Part shown: one piece after another, positions 36,929 to 46,560 of the stretch
Position numbering within the stretch: the first letter of the stretch is position 1
Layout of the letters: each line of letters starts with the position of its first letter
Assembly: GCA_918797485.1 (NCBI GenBank)
Contig: CAKKNE010000001.1
Span: 4,216,001 to 4,280,000, forward strand
DNA length: 64,000 bases
Origin: Pelagomonas calceolata
Taxonomy: Eukaryota > Sar > Pelagophyceae > Pelagomonadales > Pelagomonadaceae
Direction: 5' to 3'
Translations under genes and position numbers: made by a program
Notes under the pieces: generated by a model
What the model saw: the letters and a program-made list of their open reading frames with translations, nothing else
What the model was told of the DNA's origin: nothing
Databases searched by the model: none

Positions 36929-37582
36929 TCAGATGGGCGCGATGCGCACGGACGCGAGGCCGTTGTACGCCTTCTGCCGGATCCAGATCTGCGAGACCCA
37001 CTTGAGGTCGAGCGCCGGCTCCGCCGCGTGCAGGTAGTGCTGGTCCAACATGCCGTCGAGCGACGCCGGGAAGAAGACGAGGGCCGTGCCCTTCTTGGGT
37101 TGGATCGAGAGGCCCAGCTTGCTGAACGACGTGCAGCCACCCCGCGCGACATCATTGAGGTAGACCAACACGGTAGCCACTCTTTGCCCGCCGTTCTGCG
37201 CGAACCTTCTACCGTCCGGGGACGAGGTGTCGAAGGCGTCGTAGTGGGCCTTGTAGAACTCGCCGCCGCGGTAGCGGCCGACTTGTGGAAGTTCGAGGTG
37301 CTCGACCGGGCAACCAGTAAGCGCGCAGACTTTCGTGCAGATCGTCGGTAAATCTTCCCGCGCGAGGTAGCAGGTCGAGGATGTTCTTGATACACTTACC
37401 TCGCCGTTGCCGGCACCCACCACGGGCGCGGGCGTCATGTGACCTTGGGCGGAATTGATGAGGTCGTCGCATTCCGCCTCTGACAAAAAAATGGCCACCG
37501 TGAAGACGGGCGGGTCCGTGTGCACGGCCGTCAGGCCGGGGTAGGCCGGGTTCAATGGAAGGTACTGCCGCGGCGGCGCCAT
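36929..37582 (-). CDS. Prolyl 4-hydroxylase-type 2-oxoglutarate/Fe(II) dioxygenase
   Basis: 217 residues from the ATG at 37580-37582; in-frame upstream ATGs (to 37870) would add a basic, non-conserved extension. The fold of P4H catalytic domains is clear: VAIFLSEAECDDLI, SRTSSTCYLARED, LELPQVGRYRGGEFYKAHYDAFD (HxD iron ligands at about residues 116 and 118), VLVYLNDVARGGCTSF, and LHAAEPALDLKWVSQIWIR (distal His and the Lys that binds 2-oxoglutarate). It hydroxylates peptidyl proline using O2 and 2-oxoglutarate. No certain ER signal, so the substrate (collagen-like, cell-wall or cytosolic) is open. Confidence 0.85.
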   Translation of the reverse strand: MAPPRQYLPLNPAYPGLTAVHTDPPVFTVAIFLSEAECDDLINSAQGHMTPAPVVGAGNGEVSVSRTSSTCYLAREDLPTICTKVCALTGCPVEHLELPQVGRYRGGEFYKAHYDAFDTSSPDGRRFAQNGGQRVATVLVYLNDVARGGCTSFSKLGLSIQPKKGTALVFFPASLDGMLDQHYLHAAEPALDLKWVSQIWIRQKAYNGLASVRIAPI

Positions 37583-38212
37583 GGCGCCGTTCGACGGCCG
37601 ACTTCGCAGGCCCGTGCTCGCCGCCTGCTTCTGCGGCCGTTGTAGGACCTGCATGGGTCGGACCGCCGCCGACCACCGCAGGACTCTTCCGAGGAGGCGC
37701 ACGTCTGAGCGCCGCGCCGCGGGATCCGGCGCTGAGCAGTACGCCTCAGCTGGCGGACCGCTGCGCTTCAAAATTTGAGGGACGAAGCCGACCGGTTCCA
37801 GCTCACGACGAGACCCGCGCCTCGGTCCAACACACGTCCGTCGCGGCGTACTGACTGCCGGACGAGACAAGTTATCTGCCGGGGGCTGGCTAGTGTCTTA
37901 CAGACCGCTAGGTTCTTGGCGAGGTTTCTCGGAGATCCCTCTTCTCCGGACCGCTCGCAGTACCCTTCTTTCCACGGTTCCAAGTCTGCAACTCTCCAGG
38001 CAGCTTCACTGGCAGCTTCAGCAGAGGAGCCCAAGGAGCTGCTGCATCAGCGCGCACAAAAAACGCCGCGAGTGTGCTGACAGGTTGACGTTAGCCGAAC
38101 CCATCTATAAATCACTCGCCAGCTCGGTTTTCGTGTAACTCACGCCTGCGGCGCAAACCCTAACCAGACCTCCACCGGCCTCTGCCGCGGCGACGGTCGC
38201 AGCGCTGCCAAT
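37583..38212. other. Divergent intergenic region with a CTAG element
   Basis: 630 bp between the P4H start and the ABC transporter start. The CTAG element sits at 37889-37911, almost in the middle. The P4H frame is open into this region as far as 37870, so part may be coding if an upstream ATG is used. Confidence 0.45.
37889..37911 (+). promoter_or_regulatory. CTAG-bounded promoter element, copy 4
   Basis: 23 bp starting GCTAGTGTCTTACAG and ending ACCGCTAG, about 305 bp from both divergent starts (37582 minus, 38213 plus). Confidence 0.6.
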
Positions 38213-41200
38213 ATGCACCAGCCGCACCTCTCATTTGCTTTCCTCCACAGCCACGATGTGAAAGAAGCAATACCAACGTTGCGCGCCCTGCTCGCGCTGC
38301 TCCCGGCGCTCGTCGCGCTGGCCTACGGCATCGTCAGGCCAAAACCACAAACGCCGCCGCGCCGGGCCGGCGCCCTCGACAAATGGAGAAGCGCGCTCGC
38401 ATCCCTCGCCGTCGTCCTGCTCGTGGCGCGGTCGGTTGTGGGAAAAGGCCAAGTCGCGGCGCTCACCGCGGCCGGCGCCGCGGGCGTCCTGGGCCTCCTG
38501 GCCAACGAAGAGGCCGTTTTAGGATTGGGCGAGGCCTGGCCCACGCGCATGGCGTGGCTCTGCGTCGCCGGGGCGTCGGGTTGGGACCTCGCGCGGAGCC
38601 ACGACACTGTAGATAAGTGGCTCTCAGCAATCGCCTTCACGATAACAGCATCATCAGCCATCGCCTACGCCCTCTTCAACGCCGCAGCTAGAAGAAAGCC
38701 TATCAATGAAGAGGGCTACGCTCTACTCGAAGAAGAAGACGAGTCCCCGGAGGACGCCGCCGGCCCGGCGTCGACAGGAGTCTTCGCCTGGATGTCTCCT
38801 TTGTTGGCAAAGGGCTACGCGCGACCCCTAGAAGCGCGGGACCTCTTCCCTCTCATTCGCGAAGATGACCCGGACGCCGTCGCTTCTCGCCTCCGCCACT
38901 CGCTACAATCAAAGCCGAAGCTCGTGAAGGCTCTGATTGCGGCCTTCGGGCCCCACTTCTTCGTCGGCGGTTTGTACAAGCTCGTTTATGATAGCACACA
39001 GTTGTTAGTGCCGGTACTGCTGAATAGGTTCCTGAAGGTGCTCGGAAAGAACGACACCCAAGCCTACAAGATCGCGGGCCTCATGGTCGCCAACGCCATT
39101 CTCGCTACACTGTTATTACACCAGTATTTTCAGAGGACATATAGGACTGGCATGCGCCTGAAAAGTGCCGCCATCTCCCTCGTCTTCGACAAGGCGCTCG
39201 TGGCGCGGAGGCAAGCTGAGACCGATGAGGACCAGGAGAAGGGTGCTAAGAAGCAGGCGCTCGTCACGAATTTGATGAGCGTCGACGCGCAACGTTTGCA
39301 AGATAACATGACGTACATGTTTTCCATTGTTTCCGGGATTTACCAGATTGTGGTCACGATGTATTTGCTATATGGCCAGCTCGGCTATGCGGCCTTCGGT
39401 GGGTTGGGGGTTATGTTGATATTCCTACCTGTTACGCAACGTATCGTACTACTTACTCGCGATTATCAAAAGGTCGTGTTACAGTACAAAGATAAACGTA
39501 TCAAGTTGCAAACGGAAGCGTTGGGTGGCATGAAGATCGTGAAGTTGTACGGCTGGGAGGACCCTCTTGGTTCGGAACTGAAGCGGCTGCGCGAGAAGGA
39601 GCTATCAGCGTTGTGGCACTACAAACTTGCTGGAGTGTTCAGTAGATGTGTCTTCGCCGTCGTTCCCACAGTAGTAGCCGTCGGTACCTTCAGTCTGTAC
39701 GTGCTGACGGGCCACGAGTTAACCGTATCTCGCGTCTACACGACGCTAGCTTTATTTAACGTGCTGCGGTTTCCTTTAATGATGGTGCCTCGGGCCATAT
39801 CCTCAGCCGTGGAAGCTTTACTGTCCGTCGATAGAATAGCGCATTTCTTAGATGCGCCCGAGGTTTCTAAGTTACCTTCCGAAAGTAGCGACGATTGCGC
39901 TCTATACCTCGACAACGCGCATATCAGGTGGCCCGGGACATCTAACAACGTTCAAGGCGCACCATTACTGAGAAGAGTCACGGCATCGATCAAGAAAGGA
40001 TCGTTGTGTGCTATCCTCGGAGAGACCGGGGCCGGAAAAAGTGGCTTACTCTCAGCTTTATTGGGCGAGTGCGACGTCACGTCTGGCCAATTGGGCGTCT
40101 TCGGCCGCATCGCCTATTGTGCCCAATCAGCGTGGATCCAGAACGCTTCTTTGAGGGAAAACATTTTGTTCGGTGCATCGTACGATAAAAAACGGTACCA
40201 GGAGACCATAAGGAGGTGCGCCTTGAGGGATGATTTAAAAGCGTTGGCCGACGGTGATAGGACGCAAATCGGCGAGAAGGGTTTAACTTTGTCAGGTGGT
40301 CAGAAACAACGAGTCGCGTTAGCTAGAGCTTTCTACGCGGGCGCGGACGTTTACTTGTTTGATGATTGCCTATCAGCAGTAGATGCCCACGTCGCCGCGC
40401 ATTTATTTTCGGAGTTAGTCTGCCATTTGCGAGATACGGGCGCGACGGTGGTGCTAGTGACGCATAACCTCAGTACGATACGGCGGTGCGACGTCGTCCT
40501 CGAGCTGAACAAGGGCGAAGTGTCCTACGTCGGGAACCCGCAAGAGTACCTCGAAGAGGGCCAGAAGAACCCCGAGGCCCACCCGTTAGCTGCTTTGGCA
40601 CTGAAACACAAGCAGAACGGGTCGTCGTCGTCCCTGGTTTCGATGGGCAAGGACGTATCGTCCGAATCATCGGACGACGAAGTCGAGACTCAGAACGGTG
40701 TTACTATGAACACGACGGAGCACCGCACTAGAGGTGTGGTGAAGAGTGAGACGCGGGCGGCTTATCTCGCGGCGACGGGCGGGCTCGCGATGGTCATCTT
40801 AGTTGTTACGGCACAAATTATGTACCAAGCCTCGACCGTAGCCACGAGCTGGTGGCTGGGCTACTGGAGTGCGGGCGCTGGGTATGCTAAAAAAATAAAC
40901 GCGTCCGAGGGGCTATCGGTCTACGCTGGATTATCAGGCATCGCCGTTTTACTCTCAGTCGTAGCCTACGGCGTCGCGTCGAAGCTCGGCCAGAACGCGG
41001 CACGCTCATTACATAACCAGATGTTGGATGGACTGCTGAAGGCACCGATGGCTTTTTTTGATCGCACACCTCTCGGACGATTGGTCAATTTATTCTCGAA
41101 GGATTTGTATACGATTGATGAGGAGTTACCCGTGACATTGGCGATGTGGCTCTCTGTTGCTACTTCCTGTTCCGCGACAATAGCCACCGTAGCGTTCGCG

Positions 41201-42442
41201 ACGCCGTGGTTTTTAGCTGTCGTCTGTCCTCTCGGGTTCCTGTATTTTGGTACCATGAAGTACTTCATCCCCAGTGTCAGGGAGCTCAAGAGGTTGGACG
41301 CTACGAGTCGCTCTCCGGTTTTCTCCGCCTTTGGCGAAGCGCTCGACGGGGCCACGACCATCCGAGCGTTTCGGGCCGAGGAACGGTTCTCCCGGGATCA
41401 GTCTACCAAGCTCAGGACTAACCTAAAAGCCTACTTCCTGGGCACGGCGTGCAACCGGTGGCTCGCGGTGAGATTGGAGTTCCTAGGGACGCTAACTACG
41501 GGTGCCGCGGCCTTCCTCGCGGTGGCGGGCAACACCGCACCGTACAAAGCCGGCCTCTCACTGACCTACGCTCTCAGTGTGACGCAAGCGTTAAATTGGT
41601 TCGTGCGCATGAACGCGGACCTAGAAAACAATTCCGTGGCCGTCGAGCGCGTCGTCGACCAGAGTAGAGTAGTTGCTGAGAAAGATGGGAGCGAGGAGCC
41701 TCCAGCAAATTGGCCGTCGCACGGCTCCTTGGAAGTCTCGAATCTGAAACTAAGATATAGGCCGGAGCTGCCCCTCGTGCTGAAAGGCCTGACGTTTTCT
41801 GTCGAGGGCGGGACGAAATTAGCCTTGGTGGGTCGAACCGGTTCGGGGAAGTCGTCGTTCTTACTAGCTTTGTTGAGGTTGGCGCCACCTTCTTCCGGAA
41901 GTTCTATTAGTGTGGACGGCGTCGACGTCCTACGGTGCTCTTTAGCATCCTTACGACGTAGAGTCAGCATGATCCCGCAGGACCCCGTACTCTTTTCGGG
42001 GGACGTGCGGTTCAACGTCGATCCTTTCAACGCGTCGTCGGACGAGGAGGTTCGTAGAGCTCTGGTGGATGCGCAATTGGAAGCTCGCACATCCCTAGAC
42101 GCCCAGGTCGAGGAGGGCGGCCGCAACTTCTCGTTAGGTGAGCGGCAGCTGCTTTGTTTAGCAAGGGCGTGCCTACGACGGTCGAAATTGCTGCTGCTCG
42201 ACGAGGCGACGTCGGCAGTGGATGAAGCTCTCGACGCGGCCGTTCAGAGAGCTATTAGAAGGACGTTCCGGGACGCTACCGTGGTCTGCATCGCCCACCG
42301 GATCAACACTATTAGCGATTACGACCGCGTGCTGGTCTTGGACGATGGGGAGGTCGTCGAGGACGGCGTGCCGGCGGTGCTCGCGAAGGATCCCCAGTCG
42401 GTATTCGGCGGACTGGCGCGGTCGCACGACGAGGGGGTCTAA
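38213..42442 (+). CDS. ABCC (MRP)-family ABC transporter, full-length
   Basis: 1409 residues in one frame. An N-terminal hydrophobic region (TMD0-like helices up to ~residue 160) precedes TMD1 (about 235-530). NBD1: Walker A GETGAGKSGLL (~602), Q-loop region YCAQSAWIQNASLRENILFG, signature LSGGQKQRVALARA (~693), Walker B VYLFDDCLSAVD. TMD2 about 845-1130. NBD2: Walker A GRTGSGKSSFL (~1206), MIPQDPVLFSGDVRFN, signature SLGERQLLCLARA (~1307), Walker B LLLLDEATSAVD (~1326). The Asp after Walker B in NBD1 (FDDCLSAVD) in place of Glu is the hallmark of ABCC asymmetric sites. ABCC pumps export glutathione or other conjugates or load them into the vacuole; the substrate is not deducible. Confidence 0.92.
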   Translation: MHQPHLSFAFLHSHDVKEAIPTLRALLALLPALVALAYGIVRPKPQTPPRRAGALDKWRSALASLAVVLLVARSVVGKGQVAALTAAGAAGVLGLLANEEAVLGLGEAWPTRMAWLCVAGASGWDLARSHDTVDKWLSAIAFTITASSAIAYALFNAAARRKPINEEGYALLEEEDESPEDAAGPASTGVFAWMSPLLAKGYARPLEARDLFPLIREDDPDAVASRLRHSLQSKPKLVKALIAAFGPHFFVGGLYKLVYDSTQLLVPVLLNRFLKVLGKNDTQAYKIAGLMVANAILATLLLHQYFQRTYRTGMRLKSAAISLVFDKALVARRQAETDEDQEKGAKKQALVTNLMSVDAQRLQDNMTYMFSIVSGIYQIVVTMYLLYGQLGYAAFGGLGVMLIFLPVTQRIVLLTRDYQKVVLQYKDKRIKLQTEALGGMKIVKLYGWEDPLGSELKRLREKELSALWHYKLAGVFSRCVFAVVPTVVAVGTFSLYVLTGHELTVSRVYTTLALFNVLRFPLMMVPRAISSAVEALLSVDRIAHFLDAPEVSKLPSESSDDCALYLDNAHIRWPGTSNNVQGAPLLRRVTASIKKGSLCAILGETGAGKSGLLSALLGECDVTSGQLGVFGRIAYCAQSAWIQNASLRENILFGASYDKKRYQETIRRCALRDDLKALADGDRTQIGEKGLTLSGGQKQRVALARAFYAGADVYLFDDCLSAVDAHVAAHLFSELVCHLRDTGATVVLVTHNLSTIRRCDVVLELNKGEVSYVGNPQEYLEEGQKNPEAHPLAALALKHKQNGSSSSLVSMGKDVSSESSDDEVETQNGVTMNTTEHRTRGVVKSETRAAYLAATGGLAMVILVVTAQIMYQASTVATSWWLGYWSAGAGYAKKINASEGLSVYAGLSGIAVLLSVVAYGVASKLGQNAARSLHNQMLDGLLKAPMAFFDRTPLGRLVNLFSKDLYTIDEELPVTLAMWLSVATSCSATIATVAFATPWFLAVVCPLGFLYFGTMKYFIPSVRELKRLDATSRSPVFSAFGEALDGATTIRAFRAEERFSRDQSTKLRTNLKAYFLGTACNRWLAVRLEFLGTLTTGAAAFLAVAGNTAPYKAGLSLTYALSVTQALNWFVRMNADLENNSVAVERVVDQSRVVAEKDGSEEPPANWPSHGSLEVSNLKLRYRPELPLVLKGLTFSVEGGTKLALVGRTGSGKSSFLLALLRLAPPSSGSSISVDGVDVLRCSLASLRRRVSMIPQDPVLFSGDVRFNVDPFNASSDEEVRRALVDAQLEARTSLDAQVEEGGRNFSLGERQLLCLARACLRRSKLLLLDEATSAVDEALDAAVQRAIRRTFRDATVVCIAHRINTISDYDRVLVLDDGEVVEDGVPAVLAKDPQSVFGGLARSHDEGV

Positions 42443-42602
42443 CATTAACTTGTGTGATTTCTTAAGGAAGCGCGACGGCGTGGCGGCGGCGACGCGACGT
42501 TTGATTCATCCAAAACCGCAAAAACCCGTCACTCAGCATTGCGATTAATTTTGCTGCCAGCAGGCTGCCCGCATCCTCGCGCCGCCGCAGCCGCACTTAT
42601 TG

Positions 42603-42905
42603 ATGGACGCTGCGCCGTCCGTGACCTACGCGTCTGCCCGAAATCCAGTGGCTGCTATTAAGACTGCCATCCTCCGTACCATTGAGGAGCGTTCAGACAA
42701 TCCCCGCAAGGTCTGGGCCGCTCTCTGCGCGTCGGCACGCGTGCAAGTTAACGAGAGCCTCACGACGGAACAATTCACAACCGCGCTGAAATACACGGGC
42801 ACCGGCATCCAACTCACGCCCGGCGACACGGAGCTCGTGCTCGGCGCCGAACCCCTCACGTTCGCCCGGTTCCAGGCGTTCGTCGCGGAGAATCCCTCGT
42901 GGTAA
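42603..42905 (+). CDS. Small orphan protein with EF-hand-like helices, one base upstream of the next ORF
   Basis: 100 residues from ATG 42603. Two helix-loop-helix stretches: VWAALCASARVQVNESLTTE and LKYTGTGIQLTPGDTELVLG, ending with LTFARFQAFVAENPSW. The pattern recalls a degenerate EF-hand pair without the full set of Ca2+ ligands. The TAA at 42903-42905 is followed by one base and the ATG of the MYND/RING-CH gene at 42907, leaving no room for a normal promoter or leader. Confidence 0.5.
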   Translation: MDAAPSVTYASARNPVAAIKTAILRTIEERSDNPRKVWAALCASARVQVNESLTTEQFTTALKYTGTGIQLTPGDTELVLGAEPLTFARFQAFVAENPSW

Positions 42906-42906
42906 A

Positions 42907-44058
42907 ATGATCCTCACGCTGTGCACCGCCTGCGCCGCGCCACTGCCTGACGAGCCCATGCAATGTGCAGAATGCGCCACTCGATACTGTTCTGAGCGTT
43001 GTGAGCGCTACGACCGGCGCCGCGGCGGGCACGGGAGGATTTGTGGTGCCATCGCAAGTGGCGGCGGCGCGGAACAATACCACGCCGACAAAAAGTACGC
43101 GGAGGCCGTCGACGTCGCGGTCGAAGAGTGCGCCGAGGACGCCGAAGGTCAGACGTGCTACATCTGCACGGAGGCCCTCCATGCGGAAACGAAGGAGGGT
43201 CTCGTGCGCGGGTGTGCGTGCCGCGGGACGGCGGGATTTGCCCACGTGTCGTGCTTGGCGGAGCAGGCGAAGATTTTGGTCGCGGAGGGTGAGGAGAATA
43301 ACCTGGGCCTCAGTGCGTTGAATGATAGGTGGGCGCGGTGGGACACATGTAGCCTGTGCAAGCAAATGTACTACGGCGTTGTGTATTGCGCTCTCGGCTG
43401 GGCGTGCTGGAAGACGTACGTGGGGAGGCCGGAGACAGATCGATATCGGCGCACCGCAATGGGCGTCCTTGGGAACGGTTTAGAATTCGCAGAACGCAAC
43501 GATGAGGCATTGCCCATCAAAGAGGCCGAATTGTCTATGGAGCGGCGCCTTGGCGCATCAGAAGATAGCATCCTCGTCGTGCAGGGCAATCTTGCGAACA
43601 CATATGCTAAGGCTGGAAGGTCTGAAGATGCCGTGTGCACGTCGCGAGACGTTTACCTCGGGCATTTGAAGCTCTACGGCGAAGAAAATGAAAAAACCCT
43701 CAGGGCTACCAACAACTACGCGTCGATCCTTGTCGATCTGCGGCACTTCAAAGAGGCCCAGTCATTGATGCGTAAAACGATTCCCGTGGCGCGGCGCGTT
43801 CTGGAAGAGAGTAATGAAACCACGCTCAGGATGAGGTGGACTTACGCGATGGCACTCTTTTTTGAGGACTCCACCGCCACGCTCGACGATCTCAGCGAGG
43901 CCGTGACGACGCTCGAGGACATAGAACAGATTGCGCGGCGCGTGTTCGGTGGCGCGCATCCGACCACCTCGGCGATTGAGGAGAACTTGCAAGACGCGCG
44001 AGCCGTGCTCCACGCCCGCGAAGAAACGCCTTCGCCAGGGAATGCGTCGTCGTCATAA
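42907..44058 (+). CDS. MYND - RING-CH - kinesin-light-chain-like TPR protein
   Basis: 383 residues. Residues 4-48 form a MYND-type zinc finger (LCTACAAPL...CAECATRYCSERCER...HGRIC). Residues ~80-150 form a RING-CH (RINGv) finger: TCYICTEAL, GCACRGTAGFAHVSCL, WDTCSLCKQMYYG, the C4HC3 pattern of MARCH ubiquitin ligases. The rest is TPR of kinesin-light-chain type with NLANTYAKAGRSEDAV and NNYASILVDLRHFKEAQSLM. The same three-part architecture is common in pelagophyte gene families (established impression). Likely an E3 ubiquitin ligase with a TPR substrate or scaffold domain. Confidence 0.82.
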   Translation: MILTLCTACAAPLPDEPMQCAECATRYCSERCERYDRRRGGHGRICGAIASGGGAEQYHADKKYAEAVDVAVEECAEDAEGQTCYICTEALHAETKEGLVRGCACRGTAGFAHVSCLAEQAKILVAEGEENNLGLSALNDRWARWDTCSLCKQMYYGVVYCALGWACWKTYVGRPETDRYRRTAMGVLGNGLEFAERNDEALPIKEAELSMERRLGASEDSILVVQGNLANTYAKAGRSEDAVCTSRDVYLGHLKLYGEENEKTLRATNNYASILVDLRHFKEAQSLMRKTIPVARRVLEESNETTLRMRWTYAMALFFEDSTATLDDLSEAVTTLEDIEQIARRVFGGAHPTTSAIEENLQDARAVLHAREETPSPGNASSS

Positions 44059-44144
44059 GCGTTCTACTACTAGCAATGCATAGTGAACGAGTGAACGAAG
44101 TATTTCTCCTGGGATGGGGGGCGTCGGAGTACACAACAGTTATC

Positions 44145-46259
44145 CTAAAACAACACCCCCGCCGCCTCCTCGTCGTCGTCGTCGCCGTACAGACACCGGA
44201 GCGCCGGGACCAACGAAGGCGCCCAGGCTAGTTGGGGAAAGGACAGGCGCAGGAAGTCCGACGCGACGACGGCGCCCGTGTCCCCCAGACCCTCGGGCAG
44301 CGCCGGGTAGCGCTGCGAGAAGTGCGTCAGGACCGTCCGGCACGCGTTCGCGTCCCTGCCCACACCTAATGCTTCCGAGATCGTCGAGTGGCGTTTTTTA
44401 ACGGCATCGTCCTCGAGACCATCGGAAAATGTCGCCTCGTGGATCAACACGGTGCAGTCCCGGGCCGCGGCCGCGAGCTTCGTCGACGGGCGGCAGTCGC
44501 CGGAGTAGCACAGGGACCAGCCATCGACCGCCTTGACGACGACGCCGTAGGCCTGGGCGCAGTGCGGCACGGGCACGCAGAAGCATTGCGCGAGGCGCAG
44601 GTCGTCGGTCAACCGCTGCTGCTGCGGGTGCGGCGCGTCTTCCTTCATCCACTGGCACTCGACGGGCACGTACGCATCCATCAAAGGCGCATACACGGCC
44701 GCGTAGTCTCCGAGCCACCGCAATACCGGCCATGGCGCCATCAGAATTGGTGAAGGCTCGTCCGGCGCGAGGCGTCTTCTTTCAGCTAAGAGCGAGGGCA
44801 GGCCGAGGTGGTGGTCGGCGTGCGGGTGCGAGATCCAGACGGCGCCCAAATTCCGCAGACACTCGTCCGCGCGCCCCCCGAACGCCCTCCTAAGCTGCCC
44901 GAGCGTGCCCTCGCCGCAGTCCAGGAGTAGCCCGCGGCCCGGATCACTCACGTCCGTCGTCTCGGCGGCGCACCGCAGGTAGATGCCCGAGACGTTTCTG
45001 TGTTTGGACGGCATCGCTGAGCCGGTCCCCAGAAAACACAACGACGCGGCGGCGTGCTGTAATTGTGAAGGGACGTCGGTCGTTTTTGCTTTCTCAACTC
45101 CCTCCAATGCCGCGTCGAGGCCCCGCGCCTTCACTTCATTCCATTCCGCCTCGAGGTCGTCCTCCACTACCTCTGGTGCGACGTAGCCGGCTTGCGAACG
45201 CGGCACGAGGGTGAAGCGGCCCGTCGTCTCCACCTGCACGCCCGGGCCGCGCCAGGCGTCTTCTGTGGTTGCCTCAGCGACATCTGATGTGTAGCAGTCC
45301 GGCGCGACGCGCGCTAATAGTCTAGCGTCCCGCGCCGCCGTTCTGAAGGGCGACGCGCCGGCCTGCGTCCAGAGCTGTTGGATAGAAGAAGGAAAGCTTT
45401 GTGAGAAGGCGAGATACGCCTCCGAGGCGGCTATCTGCGGCCGCGCAAGGTGCACGACGCAGTCTAACGAAGCCGACCCCGTGAGGAAGGCTTGAAGCTT
45501 TGATCGTAATCGTTGGAGCGCGCCGGGCGTCGACACATACAAGGCCAGGACACACGCACCAGGTGTCGTCGCCCCGACGACCTGCGAGGCCTGGACGACG
45601 CTTCCATCGTCGAGCGTGACGGCCTCGCCCCGCTTCAGCGCGCCGTACAGGGGCCCCGGCGGCACGTTGAGCGCTTTCGCCTTATCGACGTCGAAGCGGC
45701 CCAACACGTCGGGCGTTTTTATGACGTACGACACGCTTTTTGATGAGAGCGTCTTCGGCTTCTTCGCAACCGGTCCCTCCGTCACTTCCTCATCCTCGAC
45801 GACGATCGCCCGCACCCTTAGTAGACCGTTGCCCCGCTCCTCCCCATCAGACACTTCCTCAACCTCAATCTCGAGATCCTCCCTATTGATGAAGTGGCGC
45901 GTGCTCGCCGCGTAGCCTCTTAAACCTTCGGGACCTCGTAGTGTGGTCTTCCTCAAGCCCGCGTCATAGGCCGTCAGTTGGTAGCCCGGCAGGCCGCCGA
46001 CGGCCGAAGGCCCGAGGTGCGTCAGGCACACGGCATCCACTTTCCCAATTTTTATCTTCTGTTCGACACATAAACGCTGCCAGCCCTCGGGTACATTGAT
46101 GACCAAACGCTCCGTGTCCGCCGTGAAGAGTAACGAGGGTCCGCTGTCCGCGGACCACGTCGAGAGCACGTCCATCGACGCCGGGCGCGAGTCCATGGCG
46201 CGGCTGCCGTCGGCCTGCGTGTGGCAGATCTGGCGCTTCTTTTTCGATTTCTTGCCCAT
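44145..46259 (-). CDS. ELAC2: Long-form tRNase Z (ELAC2-type ribonuclease Z)
   Basis: 704 residues, ATG 46257-46259. Two beta-lactamase-like halves. The N-terminal half keeps the fold but lacks the metal site (DAVCLTHLGPSAVGGLPG). The C-terminal half is catalytic: LDCGEGTLGQLRRAFGG, WISHPHADHHLGLPSLL (HxHxDH metal site, about residue 476), YSGDCRPS, LIHEATFSDG and VLTHFSQRYP (last His). This is the eukaryotic tRNase Z(L) arrangement that removes 3' trailers from pre-tRNAs. The N-terminal KKSKKKRQ is basic. Length fits (family 700-900). Confidence 0.9.
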   Translation of the reverse strand: MGKKSKKKRQICHTQADGSRAMDSRPASMDVLSTWSADSGPSLLFTADTERLVINVPEGWQRLCVEQKIKIGKVDAVCLTHLGPSAVGGLPGYQLTAYDAGLRKTTLRGPEGLRGYAASTRHFINREDLEIEVEEVSDGEERGNGLLRVRAIVVEDEEVTEGPVAKKPKTLSSKSVSYVIKTPDVLGRFDVDKAKALNVPPGPLYGALKRGEAVTLDDGSVVQASQVVGATTPGACVLALYVSTPGALQRLRSKLQAFLTGSASLDCVVHLARPQIAASEAYLAFSQSFPSSIQQLWTQAGASPFRTAARDARLLARVAPDCYTSDVAEATTEDAWRGPGVQVETTGRFTLVPRSQAGYVAPEVVEDDLEAEWNEVKARGLDAALEGVEKAKTTDVPSQLQHAAASLCFLGTGSAMPSKHRNVSGIYLRCAAETTDVSDPGRGLLLDCGEGTLGQLRRAFGGRADECLRNLGAVWISHPHADHHLGLPSLLAERRRLAPDEPSPILMAPWPVLRWLGDYAAVYAPLMDAYVPVECQWMKEDAPHPQQQRLTDDLRLAQCFCVPVPHCAQAYGVVVKAVDGWSLCYSGDCRPSTKLAAAARDCTVLIHEATFSDGLEDDAVKKRHSTISEALGVGRDANACRTVLTHFSQRYPALPEGLGDTGAVVASDFLRLSFPQLAWAPSLVPALRCLYGDDDDEEAAGVLF

Positions 46260-46560
46260 CGTTATCGTCGCGTGTGCTCAGTGCGCTTGCTTTGTCGCTT
46301 GTTGTAAGGGGCCAACGAGCGCGGTGCCGCGGTTTCTTGCCGCTTGCCGGATCTATGCGCACCACTGGCAACCTACCGTTCGAATGCTGGTGTCGATAGG
46401 CCGTTAGTCGGATGACTGTGGTCCTGTTGCCGCGCTGCCTCTGCCAAGCAGCAAGCTCTTGCGGGCTGCACAAATCGCTAGCGCGAGTTTTCAGACGCAA
46501 CCAAGCAGCTCAAGCACCCTCGCACATAAAACGCGTCGCCGCGACGCGAGCCTGTGACCG
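46260..46560. other. Divergent intergenic region, tRNase Z / TMEM208-like
   Basis: 300 bp between divergent starts. CGCTAGCG occurs at about 46476 but without the paired CTAG at the usual spacing. No other feature seen. Confidence 0.4.

Noticed and set aside
46370-46395. GTTCGAAT, a tRNA T-loop-like string
   Set aside because: Flanking bases do not pair as a T arm and there is no D arm, anticodon arm or acceptor stem at tRNA spacing.
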